Positions 1 through 6,802 are shown, counted from the stretch's first letter. The stretch: 23,751 nt of DNA from CAYJBH01 sp964370605 (GCA_964370605.1 CAYJJX010000025.1:1-23751); one strand, 5' to 3'. A program made the numbers and translations. Notes: generated from the letters alone by a model not told the origin.

Positions 1-82
1 CTTTTTCAAATTCACTTTTAAGCTTTAAATAAAGTGGCAACCATACGCTTTTTTTACCATCAAAATACAAGTCATAACTCAT
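1..82 (-). CDS. Unknown protein, N-terminal fragment (cut by left edge)
   Basis: Only the first 27 codons are visible (protein begins MSYDLYFDGKKSVW). The ATG is preceded at a normal distance by AGGAG (about 91-95 on the plus coordinates), and a good promoter lies about 100 bases further upstream (186-214), so this is a real gene start rather than a chance ORF. The fragment is charged and carries no signal peptide or recognisable motif; the family cannot be named from it. Confidence 0.6.
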   Translation of the reverse strand, partial: MSYDLYFDGKKSVWLPLYLKLKSEFEK

Positions 83-388
83 ATTTTTCTCCTATCATTG
101 TTCACTTTTAAAGTTAAGCGCACTACTTATAATTTTGTATTCATATCAAGACTATAATGAGAGTTTTACTTTGTTCATTAGAAGTATTATACATCAAAAA
201 ACTTTGTCTTACAAGCGTATAAAATCCATCTGCATTCGAACAATATCCCAAAGAAGTTTCATATGACCGCATTGACTTTTTCGACATATTTTGACATATT
301 TCGATATGATATATTTGAACATTTATAATTTTCAGTAAAAAAACAATGTTGCATTTGATGAGGTTGGCTTATTAAACATACTTACACC
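83..388. other. Intergenic region with promoter and AT-rich near-repeats
   Basis: No gene is visible here. It holds the leader and promoter of the left-edge gene (186-214). At about 273-322 there is an AT-rich run of related short units (variants of TTTTCGACATA, TTTTGACATA, TTTCGATATG). Downstream of the pentapeptide gene a 6-bp inverted repeat (TGAGGT near 358 and ACCTCA near 386) could be a weak terminator, but it lacks an adjacent T-run. Confidence 0.4.
186..214 (-). promoter_or_regulatory. SigmaA-type promoter for the left-edge gene
   Basis: On the minus strand TTGTAA (209-214) is followed after exactly 17 bases by TATAAT (186-191). Transcription would start near 179 and give a leader of roughly 100 bases before the start codon at 82. 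The perfect -10 and ideal spacing make this a good prediction. Confidence 0.6.
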
Positions 389-994
389 TCAAACTACAAT
401 TATCTCTAAAAGTTTTGCCATGTCAGCCGCTTGGGCGGTGTTGAGTTTGAGTCGAACAAGCTCTTTCGCCTCGACGGATAATATCGGGGCGATAAATTCA
501 TCGTTTGAAAAATCCAAATCCTTTAATGGAGTGTTGAAAAAATTCGTCTTAATAAATTTGCAACCGCCTGTTTCAAACTTTTTAAAGTTGACCTCACACA
601 AACTCGCCTCGGTAAAGTCGCAGTTCTCGGCAAAAACCTTTTCAAATCTGCATTTTTCAAATAAAGAATATTTGAAAAGGCAGCCGTCAAGCCTGCAATT
701 CAGCACACGCGCTTCGACAAAGTTTGTGCCGATACATTTTGATCCGATAAATTCACAGTCTTTAAAATATGAATTTTCGAGATTCGAATTTGACAAATCA
801 CACCCAATAAATTTCACCTTAATAAATGTCGAGTTTATAAACTTGCATTTATTAAGGTGAACGTTAGCAAAGGTTACATTACGACAGTCAACGCCGGAAA
901 AATCCTCATCTTTATAAATTTCTTTATTGAACTCGGTTTCATTTATCAGATAGTCGTCCATTTCGGCGTTTTTATATCTCTTTGCAAAATCCAA
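389..994 (-). CDS. Pentapeptide-repeat protein, Qnr-like
   Basis: A 201-residue protein made largely of tandem pentapeptides of the A(D/N)LXX type with a central F, L or C (for example CKFIN, STFIK, VKFIG, CDLSN, SNLEN, SYFKD), which fold into a right-handed quadrilateral beta-helix. The last ~45 residues (PLKDLDFSNDEF, then a helical AAELA-like end reading AQAADMAKLLEIIVV) match the C-terminal cap typical of Gram-positive Qnr-like proteins. Known relatives mimic DNA and protect gyrase/topoisomerase IV from quinolones, but most chromosomal members have no proven role. The start is TTG: a perfect AGGAGG lies 5 bases upstream, whereas the next ATG (residue 12) has none. It is the last gene of the operon, 18 bases after the Nudix gene. 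Family is sure; gyrase protection is only a possibility. Confidence 0.88.
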   Translation of the reverse strand: MDFAKRYKNAEMDDYLINETEFNKEIYKDEDFSGVDCRNVTFANVHLNKCKFINSTFIKVKFIGCDLSNSNLENSYFKDCEFIGSKCIGTNFVEARVLNCRLDGCLFKYSLFEKCRFEKVFAENCDFTEASLCEVNFKKFETGGCKFIKTNFFNTPLKDLDFSNDEFIAPILSVEAKELVRLKLNTAQAADMAKLLEIIVV

Positions 995-1012
995 AATAAC
1001 CTCCTCAAAATA

Positions 1013-1426
1013 TTATTTCAACACCTCTTCTCTGTACAAGTTCACTATTTCAACAATATGCCCGATGTTGCCCTCTCCGGCATAGCTTTTCGCGTCAAAA
1101 AAATCGCAGTCAAGGCCTGACCAGTACAGCTCATTTTCATCTCCTGAAACCTCGACCGCTTTGTTGAGCCGACCGACATAGACCTCGACATAACAAGCCT
1201 CGCAGTAGTATGTGAAATCCATCAAATGAAAAAGGGTTATGTCTTCCCTCTTGATTGATGTTTCCTCCCACAGTTCCCTGTAAGCCGCAACAAATCCACC
1301 CTCACCGGGTTCGATTTTTCCTCCAACAAGGTTTGAAAGCCCACGGTACGGATCTTTTCTTCGTCTGCACATCAAAAGCTTATCTTCCGCGGTATTGTAT
1401 ACTGCAATTAAATTATAGCCCTGCAT
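1013..1426 (-). CDS. Nudix hydrolase
   Basis: A 137-residue, single-domain cytoplasmic Nudix (MutT-like) hydrolase, which cleaves nucleoside diphosphates linked to another moiety using divalent metal. The Nudix box runs from Gly36 to Ile58 with the catalytic R50-E51 and E54-E55; the usual Gly near its end is Ser57, a tolerated change. The N-terminal stretch (YNLIAVYN...LLMCRRRKDPYRGLSNLVGGK) is typical of members acting on oxidised nucleotides or ADP-ribose-like compounds; the substrate cannot be told from sequence. The ATG has GGAG a few bases upstream. It starts 9 bases after the transporter stop and is followed after 18 bases by the pentapeptide gene, so the three are one transcript. Confidence 0.92.
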   Translation of the reverse strand: MQGYNLIAVYNTAEDKLLMCRRRKDPYRGLSNLVGGKIEPGEGGFVAAYRELWEETSIKREDITLFHLMDFTYYCEACYVEVYVGRLNKAVEVSGDENELYWSGLDCDFFDAKSYAGEGNIGHIVEIVNLYREEVLK

Positions 1427-1435
1427 TTTTCTCCG

Positions 1436-2092
1436 CTATTTTTCTGTTGTCGCTTTATCCGAAAAATTTGTCTTTTTAAAAACACCCAGCGGTTTTCCAA
1501 GTGGTAAAAACTCTCTACCGAAAGTAGCATTTATTACGTTTGCGCCGACTCCATAAAAGGAAACAAGCGAGATGGCAAGTTCGGCATAGGCAGCTAATTG
1601 GTGGAAAAAGTGTGGCATAAAGCCAAGTGTGCTACATGCCAACCCAAGGAAAAGTATATCTATTAGTATAAAATCGATCAACAACACTTTATTTGTTTCG
1701 GTGGATGCAATCGTCATAAACAGTGTAAATATCAGATAACCGACAAAAGCAAACCCGAGTTGTTTGGGGTCGGCAGTTGCCTGCATAACTTCGCCAAAAA
1801 CACCGTTTTGAATAAGCCAAGTTGAGCCTACGCCCATCCAAAACAGCCCATAACCAAAAAAGGCCGTCGCACCGAAAACATTTTTCAGCTTCAAATCCAT
1901 AGCGCCTGCGTAAATTTGTGCAATTGCTCCAAGAAAAATTGCCCAAGGAATGATGAGTGCTGTCCCCTCTGTGATGCCCAGCTTTTGTGATGAGGCAACG
2001 AGAGTTACCATGGAAAGACCAAAAAGTCCGATTGCGGATGGGTTACCAACACCAATCGAAACATTGGTTGTTGAATCTGAAACTTGCGCCAT
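1436..2092 (-). CDS. satP: Acetate/succinate transporter, GPR1/FUN34/YaaH (SatP) family
   Basis: A 218-residue integral membrane protein with about six hydrophobic segments. Near the N-terminus (residues 17-24) it has the family signature NP-x3-GL (NPSAIGLFGLS), and further family hallmarks follow: GAxAQIYAGAMDLK, a YGLFWMGVG segment and a TNKVLL loop. SatP/YaaH proteins are hexameric plasma-membrane channels or symporters for acetate and related monocarboxylates. Length is close to the family norm (about 190-220), with a short charged C-terminal tail. It is the first gene of the operon with the Nudix and pentapeptide-repeat genes; GGAGG lies 7 bases before the ATG, and a near-ideal promoter lies upstream. 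The family is clear; the symbol is a family-level assignment and the substrate is inferred. Confidence 0.88.
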   Translation of the reverse strand: MAQVSDSTTNVSIGVGNPSAIGLFGLSMVTLVASSQKLGITEGTALIIPWAIFLGAIAQIYAGAMDLKLKNVFGATAFFGYGLFWMGVGSTWLIQNGVFGEVMQATADPKQLGFAFVGYLIFTLFMTIASTETNKVLLIDFILIDILFLGLACSTLGFMPHFFHQLAAYAELAISLVSFYGVGANVINATFGREFLPLGKPLGVFKKTNFSDKATTEK

Positions 2093-2127
2093 GAAAAGTC
2101 CTCCGAAATATTACGTACAACCAGATA

Positions 2128-2156
2128 ATTATATCACTGTGAGCATATAAAAGCAA
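2128..2156 (-). promoter_or_regulatory. SigmaA promoter of the satP-nudix-pentapeptide operon
   Basis: Minus strand: TTGCTT (2151-2156), 17-base spacer, TATAAT (2128-2133), with a TG one base before the -10. The predicted start is near 2121, giving a leader of about 30 bases. Confidence 0.75.
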
Positions 2157-2326
2157 GACAATTTAATCGCCGATTGTTTTTGGTGTGCTTGTTATCTGAC
2201 GAGAATATTTGCGCCAAAAATCAGACTCGATTCATCCGAGCCGAACTAACAATATAACGTCATAAAAAACAACGCACCGTCACAAAATTACTTGTTGCAA
2301 AACAGGAAGATATTTTATCAAAAACG

Positions 2327-2335
2327 TGATATAAT
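2327..2335 (+). promoter_or_regulatory. Extended -10 promoter of the adaA-like gene
   Basis: TGATATAAT is a perfect extended -10 (TGnTATAAT); there is no good -35 at the usual distance, which suits an extended -10 or activator-dependent promoter. The leader would be about 85 bases. Self-activation by the methylated protein, as known for Ada, is possible but no operator was identified. Confidence 0.5.
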
Positions 2336-2425
2336 TGAGCACAAAGATCGAATAGCGCTACTTTTGACGGAAAAGAAACAAACACAAATAATTGGGCAAC
2401 AATTTTAAAGAAAGCGGGTAATTAA

Positions 2426-2986
2426 ATGATTTTTTCAAACTTGACATTTGACGAAATGTACGCGGCTGTCATACAAAATGACGAGAGTTATGATACAGTT
2501 TTTTTCTATGCCGTCAAGTCAACCGGCATCTATTGCCGACCTTCCTGCAGGTCAAAAACACCAAAAGTTGAAAACATGGAGTTTTTCGGGACCGCAGATC
2601 AGGCGATTGCAACCGGATACAGACCCTGCAAAAGGTGTCGGAGCGATCTGCTTGATTATAGGCCGATGAAAGAGATTGCCGATAAACTAAAAAAGTTAAT
2701 CGACGACATGTATAATGAGAGCAAAAGTCTGAACAAAGAAATGGAAAAACTGGGGCTCTCACGCAAACGTATGGCCGAGGTTTTCAAAGAAGAGTATGGT
2801 GTGACACCGAGCGGATATGTAAATGATTTGAGATACAAAGAGGCTACAAGACTTTTGAAAGAAACACAAACAGAAGTAGTTGACATTGCATATTCTGTGG
2901 GGTTTGGCAGTTTATCTGCGTTCTACAGATTTTTCAAAGAACGGGCAAACATGTCTCCGGCAGAGTTCAGAAAGAAAAACTGTTAA
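2426..2986 (+). CDS. adaA: AdaA-like methylphosphotriester-DNA methyltransferase/transcriptional activator
   Basis: A 186-residue protein with the Ada zinc-binding domain followed by an AraC-type helix-turn-helix. Cys37, Cys41, Cys68 and Cys71 line up with the four zinc ligands of E. coli Ada N-terminal domain (38, 42, 69, 72); Cys37 is therefore the expected methyl acceptor. The motifs GIYCRPSCRSK and TGYRPCKRCRSD are diagnostic. Residues ~90-184 form the AraC-type DNA-binding part (VVDIAYSVGFGSLSAFYRFFK and MSPAEFRK). It should repair methylphosphotriesters by irreversible transfer and then activate alkylation-repair genes. The C-terminal O6-methylguanine methyltransferase half of E. coli Ada is absent, as in B. 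subtilis AdaA, but no separate adaB/ogt gene is next to it here. The ribosome site is weak (GCGGG). It converges with the DUF71 gene with a 39-base gap and no clear terminator. Confidence 0.92.
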   Translation: MIFSNLTFDEMYAAVIQNDESYDTVFFYAVKSTGIYCRPSCRSKTPKVENMEFFGTADQAIATGYRPCKRCRSDLLDYRPMKEIADKLKKLIDDMYNESKSLNKEMEKLGLSRKRMAEVFKEEYGVTPSGYVNDLRYKEATRLLKETQTEVVDIAYSVGFGSLSAFYRFFKERANMSPAEFRKKNC

Positions 2987-3025
2987 TTGGGGTTGCGACG
3001 ATAAATCGGAGAGTACTGTTTGCGT

Positions 3026-3673
3026 CTATAACACTTCAATCGCAGAATATCGACCAAAGTCAACTTTTTGCGCCACTTTGTACTCTATTTTGTTTTTAAA
3101 GATTGGTCCATTCACAACGAGGGTATGATACTCCCCGTTCTCGCCACAAATGTCTACGCCATATTCTTTAAATATTTCAAGGAGCGACTCGTCAATAACT
3201 CTGCCCAGAATCTCTTTAGGCAACAATACATTGTCTATCGCTTTTATGATGCATTCAAAACCCTTGGATAATATTTCTTTTACAATATCCTCTCTTCGTT
3301 CCTGCCAAAGTGGAAAACAATATTCAATTTCCGCTTCGGCACATCGATCAGCGCACCACTTGAAGTGATCTTCAATATCTATATCGCCGAAAACAGCAAG
3401 CTCAGCGCCAAGTTTTTTTGACTCGTTGAGTTTTTGTATCATAATTTCTTTATAGTCATCACCACTCGACTCACCAAGCAGTAGCGGTATGTCGAGTGAT
3501 TGTGACACTTTTTCCATCATGGCGTAATTCACACCATGAAAATATGAACGATCCTCATTTTTGTTGACCATCACAAGCAAGGCCACCGGAACATATCCTG
3601 CGGTTATCATTCTTTCAAGGCTCAAAGTGCTATCCTTGCCAAAACTATATGACATCACAAACTTCTTTTTCAT
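3026..3673 (-). CDS. DUF71/Dph6-like ATP pyrophosphatase
   Basis: A 215-residue cytoplasmic PP-loop protein. The N-terminal S-x-SFGKDS motif (residues 8-15) binds ATP for adenylation, and the C-terminal CGENGEYHTLVVNGPIF is the signature of the COG2102 (diphthine-ammonia ligase related) family. In archaea and eukaryotes this family amidates diphthine; bacteria lack diphthamide, so the bacterial protein must adenylate and amidate (or otherwise activate) another, unknown substrate. A possible ribosome site AGGTGG lies 9 bases before the ATG. It follows the HD-GYP gene after 67 bases on the same strand and may share its transcript. Family is sure, substrate unknown. Confidence 0.9.
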   Translation of the reverse strand: MKKKFVMSYSFGKDSTLSLERMITAGYVPVALLVMVNKNEDRSYFHGVNYAMMEKVSQSLDIPLLLGESSGDDYKEIMIQKLNESKKLGAELAVFGDIDIEDHFKWCADRCAEAEIEYCFPLWQERREDIVKEILSKGFECIIKAIDNVLLPKEILGRVIDESLLEIFKEYGVDICGENGEYHTLVVNGPIFKNKIEYKVAQKVDFGRYSAIEVL

Positions 3674-3740
3674 TTCCCGCTACCACCTATCCACAAACAT
3701 ATACTGCACAATGCAATTGTCGAAACCCAACATGATTGTT

Positions 3741-5012
3741 TTAGGATTGGCCCATGGCTTTTCGTTGTTTCATTTGCTGTAACAATCTTCCGTACTCGGT
3801 AAATATTTTGTTGTACAGTTCTTCTACCGGCCGTGAAACCCTATCGAGCGTGTCTTGCAATTCTTGATTGTTGTCTGCAATGAGTTTCACTATATCGGCA
3901 TCAATTTGATTTTTTTCAGCCATGTCTCTTAAAATTGATACGGTTTTATCCCAATCATATTCACCTTTATAGCTCCGTTTGCTTATCAGTGCGCTTGTGA
4001 TATCAGCAATTGCTATTATACGCATTTCAACCGATAATTGCTCGGCACTAAGTCCTTTAGGATATCCCGTTCCATCGAGCTTTTCATGATGGTTTACCGC
4101 ATAATCAATTATGTCTTGGTCAAACAAGCCTTCCAGTATTTCTTCGGTAAACGCAGAGTGAGTGCGCATTATTGTCATCTTGTCACTGTCCAGCTTACCT
4201 TTGAATTCCAATATAGACTCCGGGATAGCAATTTTTCCGACATCGTGTAACAAAGCGCTATAATACAATTTTTCCAGCGTTTCTTCCGGCAAATTCAATT
4301 TTTCACCAAGGTATACACTTATTGTAGTGGTGTTTACCGAATGCAGCATGGTGACAGGGCTTTTGAATTCCATTGAATAGATTATCATTTTCAGATACTT
4401 GATCAAGTCATCGGTCGAAAGATCGAGTGAATCCACCATGTTATCCGACCATAATTTTGCATCTTCGTTAAAGCTATCTTCATTTATCTTCCTGCTATCA
4501 AGCAGTTTTCTAAATGCAGCAATGTATTTTTGTTCGATATGGTCGGTCTTTAATAGTTTCGAGTAAAGGGCTTCAAAAGAACTTGTTTTTAAATAACCAA
4601 CATCGATCTTATCGGCTAGGTTTATTAGTTGTGCATACGCAGTGACTGTCGAATCGACCTCTGACATCAAATATATAGGTGTGTGGTGATACAGCACTGC
4701 CTCACAGTTATCTGTAACAGGTGTTAAATATTTAAGAAAAAGATATCCATACACAGAGTGCTCGTCTGCGTCGGCCGTCTCAAACTTTAACAGATTGTTG
4801 ATATCCTCCGTCTTATATGCTCCAATATCGTGAAAAATGCTCATGAGGTACAAGGTTGAAAGCTTGAACTCTGTGTTGTCATCAAGCTCCTCCATTATTT
4901 TTGTTGCCAGATAAGCAACGCGTTCACCGTGGCTAATAAGCCTTTCGTCAAAGAAGCGTAAAGCCTTAGAGCACAAAAGAACTATTTTATTGCCACACTT
5001 TATTGTCGACAT
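3741..5012 (-). CDS. Tandem HD / HD-GYP domain phosphodiesterase
   Basis: Numbered from the preferred start (423 residues). Residues ~20-140 form an HD-like domain with H28, H61-D62, H85, H109-H110 and D134. Residues ~215-375 are a full HD-GYP domain: H224, H256-D257 (LLHDVGK), H285, the diagnostic HHEKLDGTGYP at 308-318, and D337. HD-GYP enzymes hydrolyse cyclic di-GMP (some also cGAMP); no receiver, membrane or PAS domain is present, so it is soluble, and the N-terminal HD may be a second catalytic or a sensory unit. I prefer the ATG at 5012, which has AAGAGGGA 4-6 bases upstream; an in-frame ATG at 5042 adds 10 residues but has no ribosome site and would leave only a short leader from the predicted promoter. 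Confidence 0.9.
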   Translation of the reverse strand: MSTIKCGNKIVLLCSKALRFFDERLISHGERVAYLATKIMEELDDNTEFKLSTLYLMSIFHDIGAYKTEDINNLLKFETADADEHSVYGYLFLKYLTPVTDNCEAVLYHHTPIYLMSEVDSTVTAYAQLINLADKIDVGYLKTSSFEALYSKLLKTDHIEQKYIAAFRKLLDSRKINEDSFNEDAKLWSDNMVDSLDLSTDDLIKYLKMIIYSMEFKSPVTMLHSVNTTTISVYLGEKLNLPEETLEKLYYSALLHDVGKIAIPESILEFKGKLDSDKMTIMRTHSAFTEEILEGLFDQDIIDYAVNHHEKLDGTGYPKGLSAEQLSVEMRIIAIADITSALISKRSYKGEYDWDKTVSILRDMAEKNQIDADIVKLIADNNQELQDTLDRVSRPVEELYNKIFTEYGRLLQQMKQRKAMGQS

Positions 5013-5077
5013 AACATCCCTCTTAATAAAACTTGTAACCATTACCGTTTGTAGTGCAATTTAACGATTCTCAGAAC

Positions 5078-5106
5078 AGTATACCACAATACATTGGCAA
5101 AGTCAC
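5078..5106 (-). promoter_or_regulatory. Probable promoter of the HD-GYP gene
   Basis: Minus strand GTGACT (5101-5106), 17-base spacer, TATACT (5078-5083). The start would be near 5071, about 58 bases ahead of the preferred ATG at 5012. Confidence 0.5.
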
Positions 5107-5430
5107 TAAATAAATAAAAAATAAATTATCATTCTCAAACAATAGCTAAAACGCATAAGATCGCAACAACGCTGAGCTGATACGGATACTTATTGACAAC
5201 ACTCCCACCGCCTTTGTAGTATTTGATCGAGAGTATCGCATCCACTGCATCAATAAAAATTTTGCAAAATTGCGCAAACTAAATATGGATACCTCAATTG
5301 GCAATAGGCGCTATAATTTGTCTAACGGTGGTGTGCCTTCGAGTGAAAATCCCCCGCCACCTTGATACGCCAAATCCTCTCTGGATGACACCGGATTTGA
5401 TATTTTGAGCGATTGCATCCTGCACAGCAA

Positions 5431-5469
5431 ACACAAAACTCCTATCCGAACATGGTAGGAGTTTTGTGT
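5431..5469 (-). terminator. Rho-independent terminator, probably bidirectional
   Basis: A perfect 14-bp stem (5431-5444 with 5456-5469) around an 11-base loop, A-rich on one arm and T-rich on the other, placed 16 bases after the stop of the VOC gene. The minus-strand copy ends TTTTGTGTTTG, which suits termination of the VOC transcript; it can also stop plus-strand transcription. Confidence 0.85.
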
Positions 5470-5485
5470 CGCAAGGAACGACTAT

Positions 5486-5980
5486 TTAGTACGCGCCTTT
5501 TGAGTATGTCACTTCATAGCTGTGCGTATAAATTTCAAACACAATTCCGAACGGATCTTCGACATAGCACATCTTGTACGGCTTTTCGTTCGGATAGTAT
5601 TCTTTGATCGGCATACGCTGTTTGCCTCCGTGTGAGATAATTTTTTCAATCAGTCCTTCTATGTCGGGATCTTGAACAGAAAAATGGAAAAGGCCTGTAT
5701 TCTTGAATTGAAACGGTTGCCTTTGCCCATCGTTATCGGCAAACTCAAACAGCTCTATGCCAATCGAATTGGAGGTGACCATATGTGCGATTTTGAAATC
5801 GCCATGGCCTTTGCCAAATACCTCCTCACACATAATCCCAATAGCCGAGGTGTTTTCTTCTTTGATAACAGATGGGGTCATCACGATATACCATCCCATC
5901 ACTTCACTGTAAAATTCTACCGCCTTCTCTAGATTAGGCACCGATAAACCGATATGAGAAAATGCTCTTGGATAATTCAT
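5486..5980 (-). CDS. VOC family protein (glyoxalase/dioxygenase fold)
   Basis: A 164-residue vicinal-oxygen-chelate protein with two beta-alpha-beta-beta-beta modules. Expected metal ligands are present: H9 (FSHIGLSVPNLEKAVEFY), E76 (GIELFEF), H99 (LFHFSV) and E149 (EDPFGIVFEIYTH). Such proteins include lactoylglutathione lyases, dioxygenases and antibiotic-binding proteins; the substrate is not predictable. AGGAGA lies 8 bases before the ATG. It sits 78 bases downstream of an HxlR regulator on the same strand, but has its own promoter and a likely HxlR operator in that gap, so it is probably induced by reactive electrophiles or similar stress through that regulator. It ends in a strong terminator. 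Confidence 0.9.
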   Translation of the reverse strand: MNYPRAFSHIGLSVPNLEKAVEFYSEVMGWYIVMTPSVIKEENTSAIGIMCEEVFGKGHGDFKIAHMVTSNSIGIELFEFADNDGQRQPFQFKNTGLFHFSVQDPDIEGLIEKIISHGGKQRMPIKEYYPNEKPYKMCYVEDPFGIVFEIYTHSYEVTYSKGAY

Positions 5981-6010
5981 TATTATTGTCTCCTATTTTG
6001 TTATATCATA

Positions 6011-6040
6011 ATTATACAGCAACCATAACAAAATATACAA
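6011..6040 (-). promoter_or_regulatory. Promoter of the VOC gene
   Basis: Minus strand TTGTAT (6035-6040), 18-base spacer, perfect TATAAT (6011-6016). The -35 is weak, which fits a regulated promoter; the palindrome at 6045-6058 lies 4 bases upstream of it. Confidence 0.55.
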
Positions 6041-6044
6041 TAAC

Positions 6045-6058
6045 GTACTTTTTTGTAC
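6045..6058. promoter_or_regulatory. Likely HxlR-type operator GTAC-N6-GTAC
   Basis: GTACTTTTTTGTAC is an inverted repeat of GTAC around six T's, placed between the stop codon of the HxlR gene and the -35 of the VOC promoter. Several HxlR/MarR-like redox regulators bind short TAC/GTA dyads of this kind. Its position upstream of the -35 would suit either activation or repression by looping/occlusion. The site is seen; the partner is inferred from adjacency. Confidence 0.5.
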
Positions 6059-6400
6059 CTATATATCTTCAAGCGAAATATCGTTTTTTAAAGCATATTC
6101 TTTTGAAAAATTGCAAAACTCCTCGACCAGTGGAACGAGACCTTTATATTCTGTAGACAAGGAGTATGTCACCTTCAGAGGCTTCTCACACACCACTGTT
6201 CGGATCAAGATATTGCTTTGTTCCAGCTCTTTTAACTGCGTTACCAACATTTTATGTGTAATATCCGAAATGGCTTTTTGCAACAACGAAAACCTATTGT
6301 CTCCATTCAAAACATGCCATAGTATACGCATTTTCCATTTTCCGCCGAGCAGATCCATCGACAAAAGCAATGCGCAGGTATATTGTGTTTTAATTTTCAT
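6059..6400 (-). CDS. HxlR family winged-helix transcriptional regulator
   Basis: A 113-residue regulator spanning one HxlR domain: YTCALLLSMDLLGGKWKMRILWHVLNG, FSLLQKAISDITHKMLVTQLKELEQSNILIRT and a wing ending KVTYSLSTEYKGL. Cys9 corresponds to the conserved N-terminal Cys that senses thiol-reactive compounds in several members, although the usual following Pro is absent. It acts as a dimer on DNA. The ribosome site is modest (AAGGG about 10 bases before the ATG, in an A-rich context). The downstream VOC gene, with the GTAC dyad between them, is the likely target. Confidence 0.93.
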   Translation of the reverse strand: MKIKTQYTCALLLSMDLLGGKWKMRILWHVLNGDNRFSLLQKAISDITHKMLVTQLKELEQSNILIRTVVCEKPLKVTYSLSTEYKGLVPLVEEFCNFSKEYALKNDISLEDI

Positions 6401-6520
6401 TTTTTATTTTCCCTTTCTTGATTTCTTGTCCGGATTCACCGCAATGTGGCTGAGTTCAAGCACATTTTGTTTGTATGATTCAAAAGCGATTTAAGACCTC
6501 GTTTTTAAATTAGTTCCGCA

Positions 6521-6802
6521 TTAGTCTAAAACTTCAATCTCGACTTCAACATTATCGCCTATACCTTTGTCCAACTTATTTCTAATTGCTTTCAAAATAC
6601 CAACAATATAGCAAACACTGCCGTCGTCGTTCTTAACACCCATATTTACTATACTGCCGGTATATCGTTCACCGTCAAAAGTTGCGTTCACCTTCACCCG
6701 ACCCTTGCCATACTCTTTTTTAATATCAAGTGGCACCGCCACAAAGGCGCCACCGCCACTTCCCTCCTGTATCGACGCCGTGAATTTGATGCTGTTTTGC
6801 AT
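6521..6802 (-). CDS. DUF1905 domain protein
   Basis: A 93-residue protein consisting of a DUF1905 domain, a small beta-barrel of unknown function: it reads FTASIQEGSGGGAFVAVPLDIKKEYG, then GRVKVNATFDG and YTGSIVNMG, and ends IGDNVEVEIEVLD. Members are often fused to, or next to, a YdeI/OmpD-associated (DUF1801-like) domain; here it is free-standing. The reading frame extends to 6859, but the ATG at 6802 has GAGGTG 5 bases upstream while the longer start has no site, so the shorter form is used. It is divergent from the lipoprotein gene at 7012. No strong terminator follows in the 120 bases before the HxlR gene. Confidence 0.87.
   Translation of the reverse strand: MQNSIKFTASIQEGSGGGAFVAVPLDIKKEYGKGRVKVNATFDGERYTGSIVNMGVKNDDGSVCYIVGILKAIRNKLDKGIGDNVEVEIEVLD

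Larger units (their letters stand above)
2093..2425. other. Divergent intergenic region between satP and the adaA-like gene
   Basis: Contains back-to-back promoters (minus at 2128-2156, plus at 2327-2335) and no gene. Small dyads such as CTCG-N7-CGAG (about 2227-2241) are present, but none is placed convincingly enough to call an operator. Confidence 0.5.
5043..5485. other. 443-base gap with a structured GC-rich segment
   Basis: No protein gene is convincing. The left part is AT-rich and holds the HD-GYP promoter. Between about 5312 and 5400 base composition changes sharply: a TATAAT (5312-5317, without a good -35) is followed on the plus strand by two potential stems, GGTGGTG (5327-5333) with CGCCACC (5355-5361, one G-T pair) and CAAATCC (5371-5377) with GGATTTG (5393-5399), and then the terminator at 5431-5469. 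It could be a small plus-strand RNA gene or a copy of an interspersed repeat; neither can be settled from one copy. Confidence 0.35.

Noticed and set aside
420..860. A 146-codon plus-strand frame
   Set aside because: It is antisense to the pentapeptide-repeat gene; the repeats keep the opposite strand open by composition, and there is no ribosome site.
5326..5361. Resemblance to part of a cobalamin riboswitch (GTGAAAATCC then CCGCCACC)
   Set aside because: The other conserved boxes are missing, and no plus-strand gene follows; the next plus-strand gene is 1.5 kb away.
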